This document shows, in pieces, positions 1 through 9,003 of a DNA stretch of 64,000 nucleotides. This DNA is from Streptomyces capitiformicae (GTDB lineage Bacteria; Actinomycetota; Actinomycetes; Streptomycetales; Streptomycetaceae), in assembly GCF_002214185.1 (NCBI RefSeq), contig NZ_CP022161.1, positions 9,741,486 through 9,805,485 on the forward strand, given 5' to 3'. Every line of letters starts with the position of its first letter. Positions within the stretch are counted from its first letter, which is position 1. Made by a program: the position numbers and the translations under genes. The notes beneath the pieces were generated by a model. It saw only the letters and a list, made by a program, of their open reading frames with translations. It made no database searches and was not told the DNA's origin.

Positions 1-1
1 G

Positions 2-1159
2 GCCGCGATGACCTCGGTCGCCCGGGTCGCCGCGTGGAAGCTGGGCCAGTACGGCGTCGACCCGGACGGTACCGTCACCCTCACCACAGCCGTCAACGGA
101 CAGAACCTCGCCGGCAAGACCTGGGGCCCGGGTGAGGACCTGAGCTTCCCGGCCATCCACGGCCACCGTGACGGCTACAACACCCTGTGCCCGGGTGACG
201 CGTTCTACGCCGCGCTCGACACGGTCCGCGGCTGGGCCGCAGGTCCGGTCACCGGGCTCGCGCTCACCTCCGTCACCGGTACGAGCACGGTCGACTCGAC
301 CCCGTACACCAACGGCCCCGTCACGGTGAACTGGTCGGCCACGACCCCGACCGAGCTGATCTCCGGGTACGAGGTGCTGGTCGACGGAGAGACCGCTGCC
401 ACGGCCGAGGCGGGCGCGACCTCCGCCAAGGCGACGCTGGTTGCCGGTACCCACCAAGTGCAGGTCAAAGCCGTCCACCAGTCCGGGCGGACGTCGGTCA
501 CCGAGGCCGTCACCGTGATCTCGGAGACCACCGCGCCCACCTTCACCACCAAGCCGAACCTGGCCCTTCGCACCGGCACCGTAAGCACCACGAGCGTTCC
601 GCTGACGCTGAGTTGGAAGGCGGCCGACACCGCCACCGGCCTGAAGGAGGTGCGCCTGACCGCGCCGGTCGCGAAGACCTATGGGCCGGCCGTGACCAGC
701 GCCCAGTACACGGCCAAATCCGGCACCGCGACCAGGTGGTCCCTCACGGCGTACGACACGGTCGGCAATACGGCCACTGCCTCGGTCTCGGGCACTCCGA
801 CGATCGTCCAGGAGACCGGGGCGACCAGGTCCGGGACCTGGACGGCCAAGTCCTCCACCAGCTACCTCGGCGGCAAGTCCCTCACCAGCAAGACCAAGAA
901 CGCCTCGCTGACCTGGACCTTCACCGGCCGTTCGGTCGCCTGGGTGGTCTCGCGGGCCACCACCTCGGGACAGGCGTACGTCTACGTCGACGGCAAGAAG
1001 GTGACGACCGTGGACCTGAAGTCGTCCAAGACGGCGTATCGGAACGCGATCTGGACGAAGACCTGGTCCTTCAGTGCGAAGCACACGGTCAAGATCGTGG
1101 TGGCGGGTACGTCCGGACGTCCCACGGTCACGACAGATGGGATCGTCTACCTCAAGTAG
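2..1159 (+). CDS. C-terminal part of a secreted N-acetylmuramoyl-L-alanine amidase (PGRP/amidase_2 type), cut by window edge
   Basis: The frame is open from the left edge, so the N-terminus lies outside the window. Bases about 148-200 encode GHRDGYNTLCPGD, which matches the C-terminal zinc-site motif of PGRP/amidase_2 enzymes (GHRD...CPGD) that cleave the amide bond between MurNAc and L-alanine. After it come roughly 300 residues rich in Thr, Ser, Val and Ala that look like one or two Ig/FN3-like beta domains, ending in a lectin-like stretch with YVYVDGKKV. Such tails usually keep secreted amidases at the cell surface. The enzyme family is inferred from the one motif plus length. A strong hairpin follows at 1238-1275. 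Confidence 0.7.
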   Translation, partial: AAMTSVARVAAWKLGQYGVDPDGTVTLTTAVNGQNLAGKTWGPGEDLSFPAIHGHRDGYNTLCPGDAFYAALDTVRGWAAGPVTGLALTSVTGTSTVDSTPYTNGPVTVNWSATTPTELISGYEVLVDGETAATAEAGATSAKATLVAGTHQVQVKAVHQSGRTSVTEAVTVISETTAPTFTTKPNLALRTGTVSTTSVPLTLSWKAADTATGLKEVRLTAPVAKTYGPAVTSAQYTAKSGTATRWSLTAYDTVGNTATASVSGTPTIVQETGATRSGTWTAKSSTSYLGGKSLTSKTKNASLTWTFTGRSVAWVVSRATTSGQAYVYVDGKKVTTVDLKSSKTAYRNAIWTKTWSFSAKHTVKIVVAGTSGRPTVTTDGIVYLK

Positions 1160-1237
1160 CGGTAGGGCGAGCCTCGTAGACGCGAGTGCCTGCTTTCGCG
1201 ATCACCGTGAAGAAGCAGTAGCGCGCCACATAAGCGG

Positions 1238-1275
1238 AAAGTCCGGCTGCCGGTTCGTCCGGCAGTCGGACTTTT
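1238..1275. terminator. Hairpin terminator between convergent genes
   Basis: The arms AAAGTCCGGCTGCCGG and CCGGCAGTCGGACTTT pair over 16 positions with one G-T wobble and a short loop, followed by TTTT. It lies 78 bases after the amidase stop and about 100 bases before the end of the facing FmdB gene, so it can stop transcription from both sides. The rest of 1160-1376 shows no gene. Confidence 0.8.
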
Positions 1276-1376
1276 GCGTGTGTTCTATGAGTGTGGACTC
1301 AAGGCGACCCGAACTGGACCGCCTCAGAACGTGATGAACACGGCCGGGGCCGTAGCCGTTGATCGGAGTGTGTTGA

Positions 1377-1604
1377 TCAACCGCAGCAGCCGCCGCCGCA
1401 GCACCCGCCACCACCACCGCCCCCGCCCGCCCGGGGCGCGGACGCGGGCGCGGAGGCCGAGCCGCCGACCGCGACCGTCGACAGGAGCTTGACCGTGTCC
1501 GGGTGGCCCGAGGGGCAGTCCGCGGGGGCGGACGACTCGGCCATCGGGCGGCTCAGTTCGAAGGTGTCGCCGCAGGTCCGGCAGCGGTACTCGTAGCGAG
1601 GCAT
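1377..1604 (-). CDS. FmdB family zinc-ribbon protein
   Basis: A 75-residue protein starting MPRYEYRCRTCGDTFE, the typical N-terminus of the FmdB zinc-ribbon family. The first CxxC is at C8/C11 and a later Cys at about residue 30 continues the ribbon. The C-terminus is a low-complexity tail of Gly and Cys (GGGGCCGGGCCG) seen in other actinobacterial members. Function is unknown; the family name comes from a putative formamide/methanogenesis regulator and carries little meaning. It is a single gene convergent with the amidase. Confidence 0.85.
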   Translation of the reverse strand: MPRYEYRCRTCGDTFELSRPMAESSAPADCPSGHPDTVKLLSTVAVGGSASAPASAPRAGGGGGGGGCCGGGCCG

Positions 1605-1965
1605 GCGGACAGGTTAACCGGGGGCCGTGCGGTGGCTGTCGTTCCGCTTTCGGCTGCTGCGTCACACTGGCCGATTTTTCATGTTGCCGACCGGAGCGGT
1701 TGTGAAAGTGACTGATAATTTGTGGTCGTCGTGTGGAGGCCGGAAGGCCGGGGGAACAGGGGGATCGTAGCCGCGGGAGTGGCGGCTGCGACTGTCCACA
1801 CGGGCGATGCCAAGTGGGGAGGGGGGACGGCCGTGACCGCTGTCCTGTGTCGATCGGGAGCCAGGTGTCCCGGTCGAATAGTCGCCGGGCGCGGGCGAAA
1901 GGTTGCCGCGCACTGCCGAACAGTTGCTGCGCATCGCTCGGGCCGCCCGTACGCGGGAGCCCGCC

Positions 1966-4164
1966 GTGGCTAGGCCGGGGACTGCGAAAGGGCCGGGGGA
2001 GGATCCTGGGGAGGCGCCCTCGGAGTCCGATCTCACCATGCAGTTGAAGATTCCGGTCGTCGCGGCGGACGAGACGATGCAGTTGCGGGTGCTGGAGCCG
2101 GGTGTGCTCGACGGCCGCGGGGAGGAGTCGAAGCCGGGCGGGCGGGGGCGGCGCAAGGCGCCCAGGCCGTCTGTTCGAGCCAGATTTCTCGCCGTCGTCG
2201 GCGCGAGCCTCGCTCCCTTCGTCCCCTTCTTCCGCCGGCTGCGTCCGCGGTACCCGCGCCCGGGCCGTACCGACTGGCGCCGCTGGCTGCCGTCCTGGCG
2301 GCAGTGGCTGGGAATCGTGGGCGCGGCCTTCGGGATGAGCACCATGTTCCTCACCATCGCCTACGCCACCACGGAGATACCGGAGGACCTCAACACCTTC
2401 GCCACGCAGCAGGACAACGTGTACTTCTGGTCCGACGGCACCCCCATGGCCCGTACCGGCTGGGTGCGGCGGCAGGCGATGCCGCTGAAGGACGTTCCCG
2501 AGGATGTGCGCTGGGCGGTCCTCGCGGCGGAGAACGCGAGTTTCTACTCCGACCCGGGCATCTCCGTCAGCGGCATCACTCGCGCGCTGGTGCGCACCGT
2601 CGGCGAGGGCGACACCCAGGGCGGCTCGACGATCACCCAGCAGTACGTCAAGAACGTGTACCTGTCCCAGGACCGCTCGCTGGGCCGCAAGTTCGACGAG
2701 GCGATGATCGCGCTCAAGCTCGACAACAAGATGAGCAAGGACAAGATCCTGGAGGCCTACCTCAACACCAGCTGGTTCGGCCGCGGCACCTACGGCATCC
2801 AGCGGGCCGCCCAGTCGTACTACGGCAAGGACGTGGGCGAGCTGAACGTCAGCGAGGCCGCGTTCCTCGCCTCCCTGCTCAAGGGTGCCGGCCTCTACGA
2901 CCCTGCCCTCAGCAAGACCAACCGTGAGCGGGCCGAGGAGCGGTGGGAGTGGATCCTCGACCGCATGGTGTCCCTCGGGAAACTGTCCCGGTCCGAGCGC
3001 GCCGCGTACAACACGTTCCCCGAGCCGCTCAATCAGGGCACCAGCTTCGACACCGGCAAGCAGACCGACTATCTCGTCGTACTGGCCGCCCAGTACGCCA
3101 AGAAGGCCGCCGGCGTCTCCGATCAGGAGTTCGACATGGGCGGCTTCCAGATCTACACGACCTTCGACCGCGAGCGGCAGGACGAGCTGACCAAGGCCGT
3201 CACCAAGGCGCGGGCCCGGGTCAAGAAGGCCGCTCCGAAGAAGGCGGACGCCGCGCACTTCGGCGCCTCGTCGGTCGCCGCCGACGGGCGGATCCTCGCC
3301 GTCTACGGCGGCCCGGACCACCGTAGACAGGGCTTCAACGAGTCGAACGCGACCACCGTCCCGTCCGGCTCGGCCTTCCTGCCGTTCGTCTACGCCGCCG
3401 CCCTGGAACACGGTGTCGTCAAGGAACGCGGCGGCGAGGCGACACCTGTCACCCCGCAGACGGTCTACGACGGCAACGACAACATCGCGGTGACCACACC
3501 GGAGGGGCCGTACTGGGATCGCGGCGGCGACAAGGTCAGATCGCACAACGACGGCAACAAGTCCTGGGGGCAGATCACCCTGCACGACGCGCTCACCAAC
3601 TCGGTGAACACCCCGTTCATGCAGCTCGGCATGGACACCGGACTGAGCACGGTGCGCGACACCGCCGAGGCGGCCGGACTGCTGTCCTCCAGCCTCGGGG
3701 CGCAGGTGCCCGCGCTGTCCGTGGGCAGTGCCACGCCGAGCGCGATCCGGATGGCCAGCGGCTACAGCACGTTCGCCGCACTGGGCAAGCACACCGAGCC
3801 GTACTCCGTACGGAAGATCACCCACAACGGCTCCAAGGTGGCCCTGAACACACCGAAGCCGAAGCGCGCGGTGGGCGGCGAGGTGGCCCGGCAGGTCACC
3901 GAGGCGCTCACGGACGCCTTCCGCACCGACCACCCCACCTCGCCCGGCGCCGCCTCCTTCGAGGTGGCGGGCAAGGGCGGGACCACCCAGGACGACAAGG
4001 CGGCCTGGTACGTCGGGACGGCCGAGGACGTGTCGACCGCGGTCGTCGTCTACCGCATCGACCTGACCAAGAGCCTGGAACCGCTGCCGCTCGACGGGAT
4101 CGCCGGAACGCCCAATTCCGGTGTCCCCTACGACATCTGGTCCAGTGCGATGAGTATCGGCTGA
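1966..4164 (+). CDS. Class A penicillin-binding protein with degenerate transpeptidase motifs
   Basis: A membrane-anchored peptidoglycan glycosyltransferase. A basic, proline-rich cytoplasmic N-terminus of about 115 residues is followed by one membrane segment (about 116-137). The GT51 domain has AAENASFY with the catalytic Glu at about E189, GGSTITQQYVKN and LNTSWFGRGTYGI. The C-terminal transpeptidase fold is present but its motifs are altered: the SxxK position reads SAFL (Ser codon at 3370, Leu codon at 3379), SVN is intact, and KTG reads KGG (3973-3981). Glycan polymerisation is therefore likely, while cross-linking is doubtful. The GTG at 1966 is chosen because GGGAG lies 6 bases upstream; a TTG at 1903 and ATGs at 2038 and 2077 are alternatives. 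The next gene starts 6 bases downstream. Confidence 0.85.
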   Translation: MARPGTAKGPGEDPGEAPSESDLTMQLKIPVVAADETMQLRVLEPGVLDGRGEESKPGGRGRRKAPRPSVRARFLAVVGASLAPFVPFFRRLRPRYPRPGRTDWRRWLPSWRQWLGIVGAAFGMSTMFLTIAYATTEIPEDLNTFATQQDNVYFWSDGTPMARTGWVRRQAMPLKDVPEDVRWAVLAAENASFYSDPGISVSGITRALVRTVGEGDTQGGSTITQQYVKNVYLSQDRSLGRKFDEAMIALKLDNKMSKDKILEAYLNTSWFGRGTYGIQRAAQSYYGKDVGELNVSEAAFLASLLKGAGLYDPALSKTNRERAEERWEWILDRMVSLGKLSRSERAAYNTFPEPLNQGTSFDTGKQTDYLVVLAAQYAKKAAGVSDQEFDMGGFQIYTTFDRERQDELTKAVTKARARVKKAAPKKADAAHFGASSVAADGRILAVYGGPDHRRQGFNESNATTVPSGSAFLPFVYAAALEHGVVKERGGEATPVTPQTVYDGNDNIAVTTPEGPYWDRGGDKVRSHNDGNKSWGQITLHDALTNSVNTPFMQLGMDTGLSTVRDTAEAAGLLSSSLGAQVPALSVGSATPSAIRMASGYSTFAALGKHTEPYSVRKITHNGSKVALNTPKPKRAVGGEVARQVTEALTDAFRTDHPTSPGAASFEVAGKGGTTQDDKAAWYVGTAEDVSTAVVVYRIDLTKSLEPLPLDGIAGTPNSGVPYDIWSSAMSIG

Positions 4165-4170
4165 CCACCG

Positions 4171-5505
4171 ATGAGCATCCGCACCCGCCAACCCTCGCAG
4201 AATGAGCCGTACATGACTCCTGGCCGCAAGCCGTCCAAGGGCCGCCGCCGCAAGGCCCGTCCGCCCCGCCGCACCACCCGGCCGCAGTTCCTGACCCTGG
4301 CCGCGCTCCTCGTCGTCGCCTCGCTCGTCGGCGGCTATATGGTGCTGAACCGTTCCGCCGGTACGGCGCCGACGGCATTGTCCTCCGGGGGCAGGGGCGA
4401 CAAGGGCGGCGCCGACAAGTCCGTCGAACCCAAGTGGGACGGCAAGACGAAGATCATCGGGGATGGGTCGACCTCCTACACCGGCCCGCAGAAGGGCCGG
4501 TTGAAGGCCGAGCCGCTCAAGCCGGGCGAGAAGCCGCCGCAGTTCGTCGTCTTCTCCTGGGACGGCGCCCTGGCCGGCGACGACGAACTCTTCCAGCACT
4601 ACCGGGAGATGGCGAAGAAGTACGACGCCCACATGACGTTCTTCCTCTCCGGCATCTATCTGCTGCCCCAGAGCAAGAAGGAGCTCTACGACGCGCCGCG
4701 GCACGAGAAGGGCGACGCCGCGATCAGCTACCCCACCGACGAACACATCCGCACCACCATCGAGCAGCTCGGCAAGGCGTGGGAGGAGGGCAACGAGATA
4801 GGCACCCACTTCAACGGCCACTTCTGCGAGGCGAAGGGCGGCGGCGAGTGGAACGTCGCGGAGTGGAAGCAGGAGATCGAGGAGTTCAACTCCTTCCTGG
4901 AGAACTGGAAGACCAACACCGGCTACACGGACCTGGACCCGCTGCCCTTCGACACCAAGGCCGTCACCGGTGGCCGCGCCCCCTGTCTGGAGGGCCAGCA
5001 GAACCTGATGAAGGCGGCGAAGGAGTTCGGCTACCGCTACGACGCCAGCTCCCCGGGCGGCTTCCAGGTGTGGCCCGGCAAGAAGAACGGCATGTGGGAC
5101 TTCCCGTTGCAGATGCTCCCGTACGACGACGACTACCAGGCGCTGTCGATGGACTTCAACTTCCTCTACAACCAGTCGAACGGCGAGACCGAGGGCGACC
5201 CGGCCATGTACCCGACGTGGCAGCAGGAGACCATCGACACCTACATGGCCGGCTTCAACCGGGTCTACTACGGCAGCCGGGCGCCCCTGTTCATCGGCAA
5301 CCACTTCGAGCAGTGGAACGGCGGCATCTACATGAACGCCGTCGACGAGGTGATCAAGAACGTGTGCACGAAGAAGGACGTCAAGTGTGTGTCCTTCGAC
5401 GAACTGGCCGACTGGATGGACGTACAGAAGCCCGAGACCCTGGCGAACCTCCGCGCTCTGGACCCCGCGCAGGCACCGTCGGACTGGTCGACAGTGGTCA
5501 AGTAG
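4171..5505 (+). CDS. Membrane-anchored polysaccharide deacetylase-like protein
   Basis: A 444-residue protein. A very basic N-terminus is followed by one hydrophobic segment (FLTLAALLVVASLVGGYMV, about residues 39-58), a low-complexity linker and a NodB-like domain beginning FVVFSWDGALAGDDELF, where polysaccharide deacetylases have the first Asp motif. GTHFNGHF supplies the HxxxH metal ligands. A role in N- or O-deacetylation of a cell-wall glycan is inferred; the first Asp motif is not canonical (WDG rather than DDG), so the substrate is uncertain. It starts 6 bases after the PBP gene, so the two probably share a transcript. An in-frame ATG at 4213 is an alternative start. Confidence 0.75.
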   Translation: MSIRTRQPSQNEPYMTPGRKPSKGRRRKARPPRRTTRPQFLTLAALLVVASLVGGYMVLNRSAGTAPTALSSGGRGDKGGADKSVEPKWDGKTKIIGDGSTSYTGPQKGRLKAEPLKPGEKPPQFVVFSWDGALAGDDELFQHYREMAKKYDAHMTFFLSGIYLLPQSKKELYDAPRHEKGDAAISYPTDEHIRTTIEQLGKAWEEGNEIGTHFNGHFCEAKGGGEWNVAEWKQEIEEFNSFLENWKTNTGYTDLDPLPFDTKAVTGGRAPCLEGQQNLMKAAKEFGYRYDASSPGGFQVWPGKKNGMWDFPLQMLPYDDDYQALSMDFNFLYNQSNGETEGDPAMYPTWQQETIDTYMAGFNRVYYGSRAPLFIGNHFEQWNGGIYMNAVDEVIKNVCTKKDVKCVSFDELADWMDVQKPETLANLRALDPAQAPSDWSTVVK

Positions 5506-5614
5506 TTTGCCCGCGTCGCTGACTTGTTATTCCCCCTGGCCTTACTCCGCTTGAGGAGGTCATGTAAAGATTCGCTGCCCGGGGACGACCAACCCGGGGT
5601 CAAGGAGAATCCCA

Positions 5615-6751
5615 GTGAGATCAAGGACGTTGAGCCTCGCAGGCTCGACCGTCGTGGCGGCCACGCTGGCCGTCGCGCTGCTTCCCGTCACCACCGCGCA
5701 CGCCGCGCCGACGCCCAAGGTCACCAAGGCGACCAAGGACGCCTTCGGCCGCGTCGCGGACAACGTGCTCACCGACCGCACGGCCGTCCTGCTCGGCAGC
5801 AAGGCCGCCCGCAAGTCGCTGAAGCCCACTGGCGGCGTCAAGCTCTCCGCCGCCCAGAAGCAGGCCGAGGACGGCAAGCTGTCCGCCCTCAAGGGCACCA
5901 GGTCCCGCCTTGCCGGCCTGGGGGAGGCCTACACCTCGGCCACCACCGGCGTCACCGTCGACAGCACCAAGGTCAAGGGCAAGAAGGCCACGGTCATGGT
6001 CACCGAGACCACGACCCTGAAGTACAAGAAGATACGCGGCGACGAGCCCGCCTCCACGGGCTTCGAGGCGCACCACGTGCTGACCTTCACCGCCCAGGCG
6101 AACGGCACCTGGCAGCTGACCGCGATGCGCTCCACCGACGGCGGCGCCCCCCGCATCAACGAGCCCGTGGCCACCGCGGACGCCGGGCCCTCCCGCTCGC
6201 CGATGGCCATCATCAGCGCCCCCAAGGCCGCCACGTCCTACCCCGCCCCCGCCAACCCGAAGACCATCACGGGCGGGAAGTACGACTACAGGGCGATGGC
6301 GACGTACACCGAGAGGTACTGGAGGAACTACAACCCGGCGTACCGCAGGTACAACGCGGCCGGCGGCGACTGCACCAACTACCTCAGCCAGGGCCTCCTG
6401 GCCGGCGGCTGGAAGCAGATCTCCACGGTCACGCCCGAGGAGTACGACACCTGGTACTACGCCTCGAACGGTACGGCCGACGCCTGGATCGGCGTCAACG
6501 AGTGGTCCTGGTTCACCCAGACCGCCAAGCGGACCACGCCGCTCGCGAACGTCTACCAGATGGACATCGGCGACGTGCTCCAGGTCGACTTCAACGCGGA
6601 CGGGGACAAGGACCACTCCATGATGACGACCTACCGCAGCCCCAGCGGCGTCCCGTACCTGACGTACCACGACGCGGACACCTACCGCCGTTCGGTCGCG
6701 AGCATCATCGCCTCGTACCCGCGCGCGAACTACTACGCGTACCGCACCTGA
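5615..6751 (+). CDS. Secreted amidase-domain protein (putative amidase domain, PF12671-like)
   Basis: A 378-residue exported protein. The start is the GTG at 5615 with AAGGAG nine bases upstream. It is followed by a signal peptide (hydrophobic core about residues 9-27, cleavage after TTAHA). The N-terminal half is a Lys/Ala-rich domain. The C-terminal domain (from about residue 222) has YDYRAMATYTERYW, GGDCTNYLSQGL with the candidate nucleophile Cys, and DHSMMTTY with a candidate His, which fit the putative amidase domain found in actinobacterial and firmicute exported proteins. A cell-wall peptide substrate is inferred. It converges on the DUF4383 gene with 19 bases between the stops. Confidence 0.8.
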   Translation: MRSRTLSLAGSTVVAATLAVALLPVTTAHAAPTPKVTKATKDAFGRVADNVLTDRTAVLLGSKAARKSLKPTGGVKLSAAQKQAEDGKLSALKGTRSRLAGLGEAYTSATTGVTVDSTKVKGKKATVMVTETTTLKYKKIRGDEPASTGFEAHHVLTFTAQANGTWQLTAMRSTDGGAPRINEPVATADAGPSRSPMAIISAPKAATSYPAPANPKTITGGKYDYRAMATYTERYWRNYNPAYRRYNAAGGDCTNYLSQGLLAGGWKQISTVTPEEYDTWYYASNGTADAWIGVNEWSWFTQTAKRTTPLANVYQMDIGDVLQVDFNADGDKDHSMMTTYRSPSGVPYLTYHDADTYRRSVASIIASYPRANYYAYRT

Positions 6752-6770
6752 GCCCAGGCCGCGGCGAGCC

Positions 6771-7391
6771 TCAGCCGGCGCCCTCCCCGTCGTTCTCGGG
6801 GTGGGCGCCGGCCCGCTTCAGCTTCACCGTTCCCACCGCGGCCTTGCGCCGCATCTCACGTTCGGACACCTCCGGGTGACGGGCCCGCCAGTACGGGTTG
6901 TCGTGCGGCAGTGCCGAGCCGACTCTGCCGTACATCCCGAACGTCATCAGCAGGATGCCGACGACAAAGCTGAACAGAACGTTCTGGATGCGGAACGCCA
7001 GGAAGTTGGACTCGGTGTCCAGCAGGGCCATGTTGCCGAAGCCGCTGAGGATGAACAGGACGCCCAGCGTCATGTTCAGCGTGGAGGCGAAGTTGCCGCC
7101 GATCACCATGCCGATGAGGAGGAGCAGCCCCACGGCGACCGACAGGACGCTCAGCGTGCCGTTGGTGCTCAGCCCCACGACCTCGTCCCCGCGGGTGTCG
7201 AACCAGCCGACCTTGTCGATGAGCCCCAGGATGCCGAAGACGAGCAGGAACAGACCCATCAGGCCCGCCCCGAACCGGTAGACCCTGCTGAGGCGGTGGT
7301 CGACGGGAAGGTGCTCATCGATCCTGATCCGCTGCCGGGGAGCCGCGTGCCGCCCCCTCGGCCGCGTCGAATGCGTGGCATGCGTGGCCAT
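6771..7391 (-). CDS. DUF4383 domain membrane protein
   Basis: A 206-residue integral membrane protein. A charged N-terminus (about 40 residues) precedes four hydrophobic segments at about 41-60, 80-98, 104-124 and 132-152, matching the four-helix DUF4383 family common in actinobacteria. The conserved loop HPVDHRLSRVYRFGAG-like start and the small G-rich helices are visible. The cytoplasmic tail ends in charged residues. Function is unknown. Single gene, convergent with the secreted amidase-domain gene. Confidence 0.85.
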   Translation of the reverse strand: MATHATHSTRPRGRHAAPRQRIRIDEHLPVDHRLSRVYRFGAGLMGLFLLVFGILGLIDKVGWFDTRGDEVVGLSTNGTLSVLSVAVGLLLLIGMVIGGNFASTLNMTLGVLFILSGFGNMALLDTESNFLAFRIQNVLFSFVVGILLMTFGMYGRVGSALPHDNPYWRARHPEVSEREMRRKAAVGTVKLKRAGAHPENDGEGAG

Positions 7392-7485
7392 GTCCGCCTC
7401 CTCAGGCGTGAACGGAGGCCTGCGTACCCCTCAAGGATCCGCCCGGGGGGAGGGGACCGGCAACCCAGCGGTGGCCCGAGCCCGG

Positions 7486-8925
7486 TCAGCCACCCGTCCC
7501 CGCCCCGCGCTCCTTGCGGATCTGGTCCACCACCCGCGCCACGGTGTGCCGTACCGCTTCCGTCTCCGTCAGGAAGTGCCAGTAGTCGGGATGGCGGCCC
7601 TCCAGCGTGGCGACGGCCCGATCGAGACGGCCGACCGAGTCGTCGAGGGGCCGGGCGTGGCGGGGGTCGGGGGTCGAGCGGCCGGTCATCGCGAGGCGCT
7701 GAGCATCCCGGATGGCGAACCGGGTCCGGTCGATCTCCTGCTGGGGATTCTTCTGCACGGCGTTCAGCCGCCGCAGACGGTCGCCCGCCGCCGAGACCGC
7801 CTCGTCGGTGTGGTTCAACAGCTCCCGCACGGTCGACAGCAGCGACGTCGCGTCCGGCCACCGCTGCGCGTCCCGCGCGGCCCGCGCCTCCCGCAGCTTC
7901 AGCTGGGCCTGCTCGACGTCCCGCGCGGCCTGCTCCGGCACCCGCTGGAGGTCCTGCCAGCAGGCCGCCACGAACCGCCGCCGCAGCTCGCTCAGCACCT
8001 GCGGCACCTGCCCCGCCCGGGTGCCCAGCGCCTCCGCGCGGGTACGCAGCGACACCAGCCGCCGGTCTATCTCCTGCGCCCGCTCCGGCAGCCGCTCGGC
8101 CTCGGCCCGCACGGCCTCCGCCTCCCGTACGACCCGGTCGGCGCGCTCCAGCGTCTCCCGTACGCCGTGCTGCCCGGCGCCCTGGTTCAGCTTGGTCAGC
8201 TCGGGCGCGAGGGCGGCGAGCCGGGCGGCGAGATCGTCGGCCTTGAGCCCCGAACCCCTCACGGAATCAAGGGCGTTGGAGGCGGCGAGCAGCCCCTGCC
8301 GGGCCCGCTCCACGGCCGGGACCAGCCGGGCCAGCTGGGTCTCGGCCGTGCCGAGCAGCGGCCCGAGCCCGGTGGTGAAGCGGTCCAGCTCCTGCTTGAC
8401 CCGCCCCAGCTCGTCCTTGGCCTTCGTCAGCTCGGTCCGGGCGCGGGCGGCGGCGGAGGACTCCAGGTCGTCCCGGTCCAGGTCGTGCGCGTCGACGGCG
8501 TTGATGTACTGGTGGCTGACCTCGTCGATCTGCCGCCCCAACGCCTCGAAGTCGGCCACGGCCCGGCGAGCGGCCGGGGAGTCGTCGACCGCCGTGATCG
8601 TCTCGATCGAGATCCGCAGATCGCGCTGGGCGGTGTCCAGCTCGTAGAACGCGGCCGCCGCCGCGTCCTTCGCCGCCTGTGCCTCCGCCCGCTGCCCCTC
8701 CGCCCGGCCCCCGAACCACCGCCGGGTGCCGCCACCGGCGAAGGCGGCGGGCAGGGTCAGGGCGGCGAGCAGCGGCAGCGTGAGGAGCGTCAGCACGTCC
8801 CGGCCGACGGACGCATGGCTTCGGGCCGGTCGTGGTGCACGGCTGTGGGGTTGTTGTGCGCGCGGCACACTCGGCGTGTACGGCTCTGAAGGTGTCGCCG
8901 TCACATCCCTCTCCCGTGCTGTCAT
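7486..8925 (-). CDS. Membrane-anchored coiled-coil protein of unknown function
   Basis: A 479-residue protein. After a proline/arginine-rich N-terminus there is one hydrophobic stretch (LTLLTLPLLAALTLPAAFAGGG, about residues 45-66). The rest is almost entirely Ala/Glu/Arg/Leu-rich helix with long coiled-coil stretches. Typical elements are QRAEAQAAKDAAAAAF, ELGRVKQELDRF and EAEAVRAEAERLPERAQEI. No catalytic motif is visible. The pattern suggests a spacer or scaffold protein of the envelope. No family is recognised. It is followed downstream by the DUF4383 gene on the same strand (94-base gap). Confidence 0.7.
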   Translation of the reverse strand: MTARERDVTATPSEPYTPSVPRAQQPHSRAPRPARSHASVGRDVLTLLTLPLLAALTLPAAFAGGGTRRWFGGRAEGQRAEAQAAKDAAAAAFYELDTAQRDLRISIETITAVDDSPAARRAVADFEALGRQIDEVSHQYINAVDAHDLDRDDLESSAAARARTELTKAKDELGRVKQELDRFTTGLGPLLGTAETQLARLVPAVERARQGLLAASNALDSVRGSGLKADDLAARLAALAPELTKLNQGAGQHGVRETLERADRVVREAEAVRAEAERLPERAQEIDRRLVSLRTRAEALGTRAGQVPQVLSELRRRFVAACWQDLQRVPEQAARDVEQAQLKLREARAARDAQRWPDATSLLSTVRELLNHTDEAVSAAGDRLRRLNAVQKNPQQEIDRTRFAIRDAQRLAMTGRSTPDPRHARPLDDSVGRLDRAVATLEGRHPDYWHFLTETEAVRHTVARVVDQIRKERGAGTGG

Positions 8926-9003
8926 CCGCCTCGACCGGTGTCATTCTCCCACCGGTCGAGGACGAAAACACGGGTCGGACGGTTCGCCGTTTCCCGGGAC
9001 GAT

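Noticed and set aside
1324..5304. 1326-residue open frame on the minus strand
   Set aside because: It is the shadow of the PBP and deacetylase genes on the other strand; the protein is low-complexity Arg/Ala/Gly/Val with no domain, as expected from G/C third-position bias.
5506..5614. Riboswitch upstream of the secreted amidase-domain gene
   Set aside because: Only about 100 bases with CCCGGGG repeats and no conserved riboswitch core could be seen.
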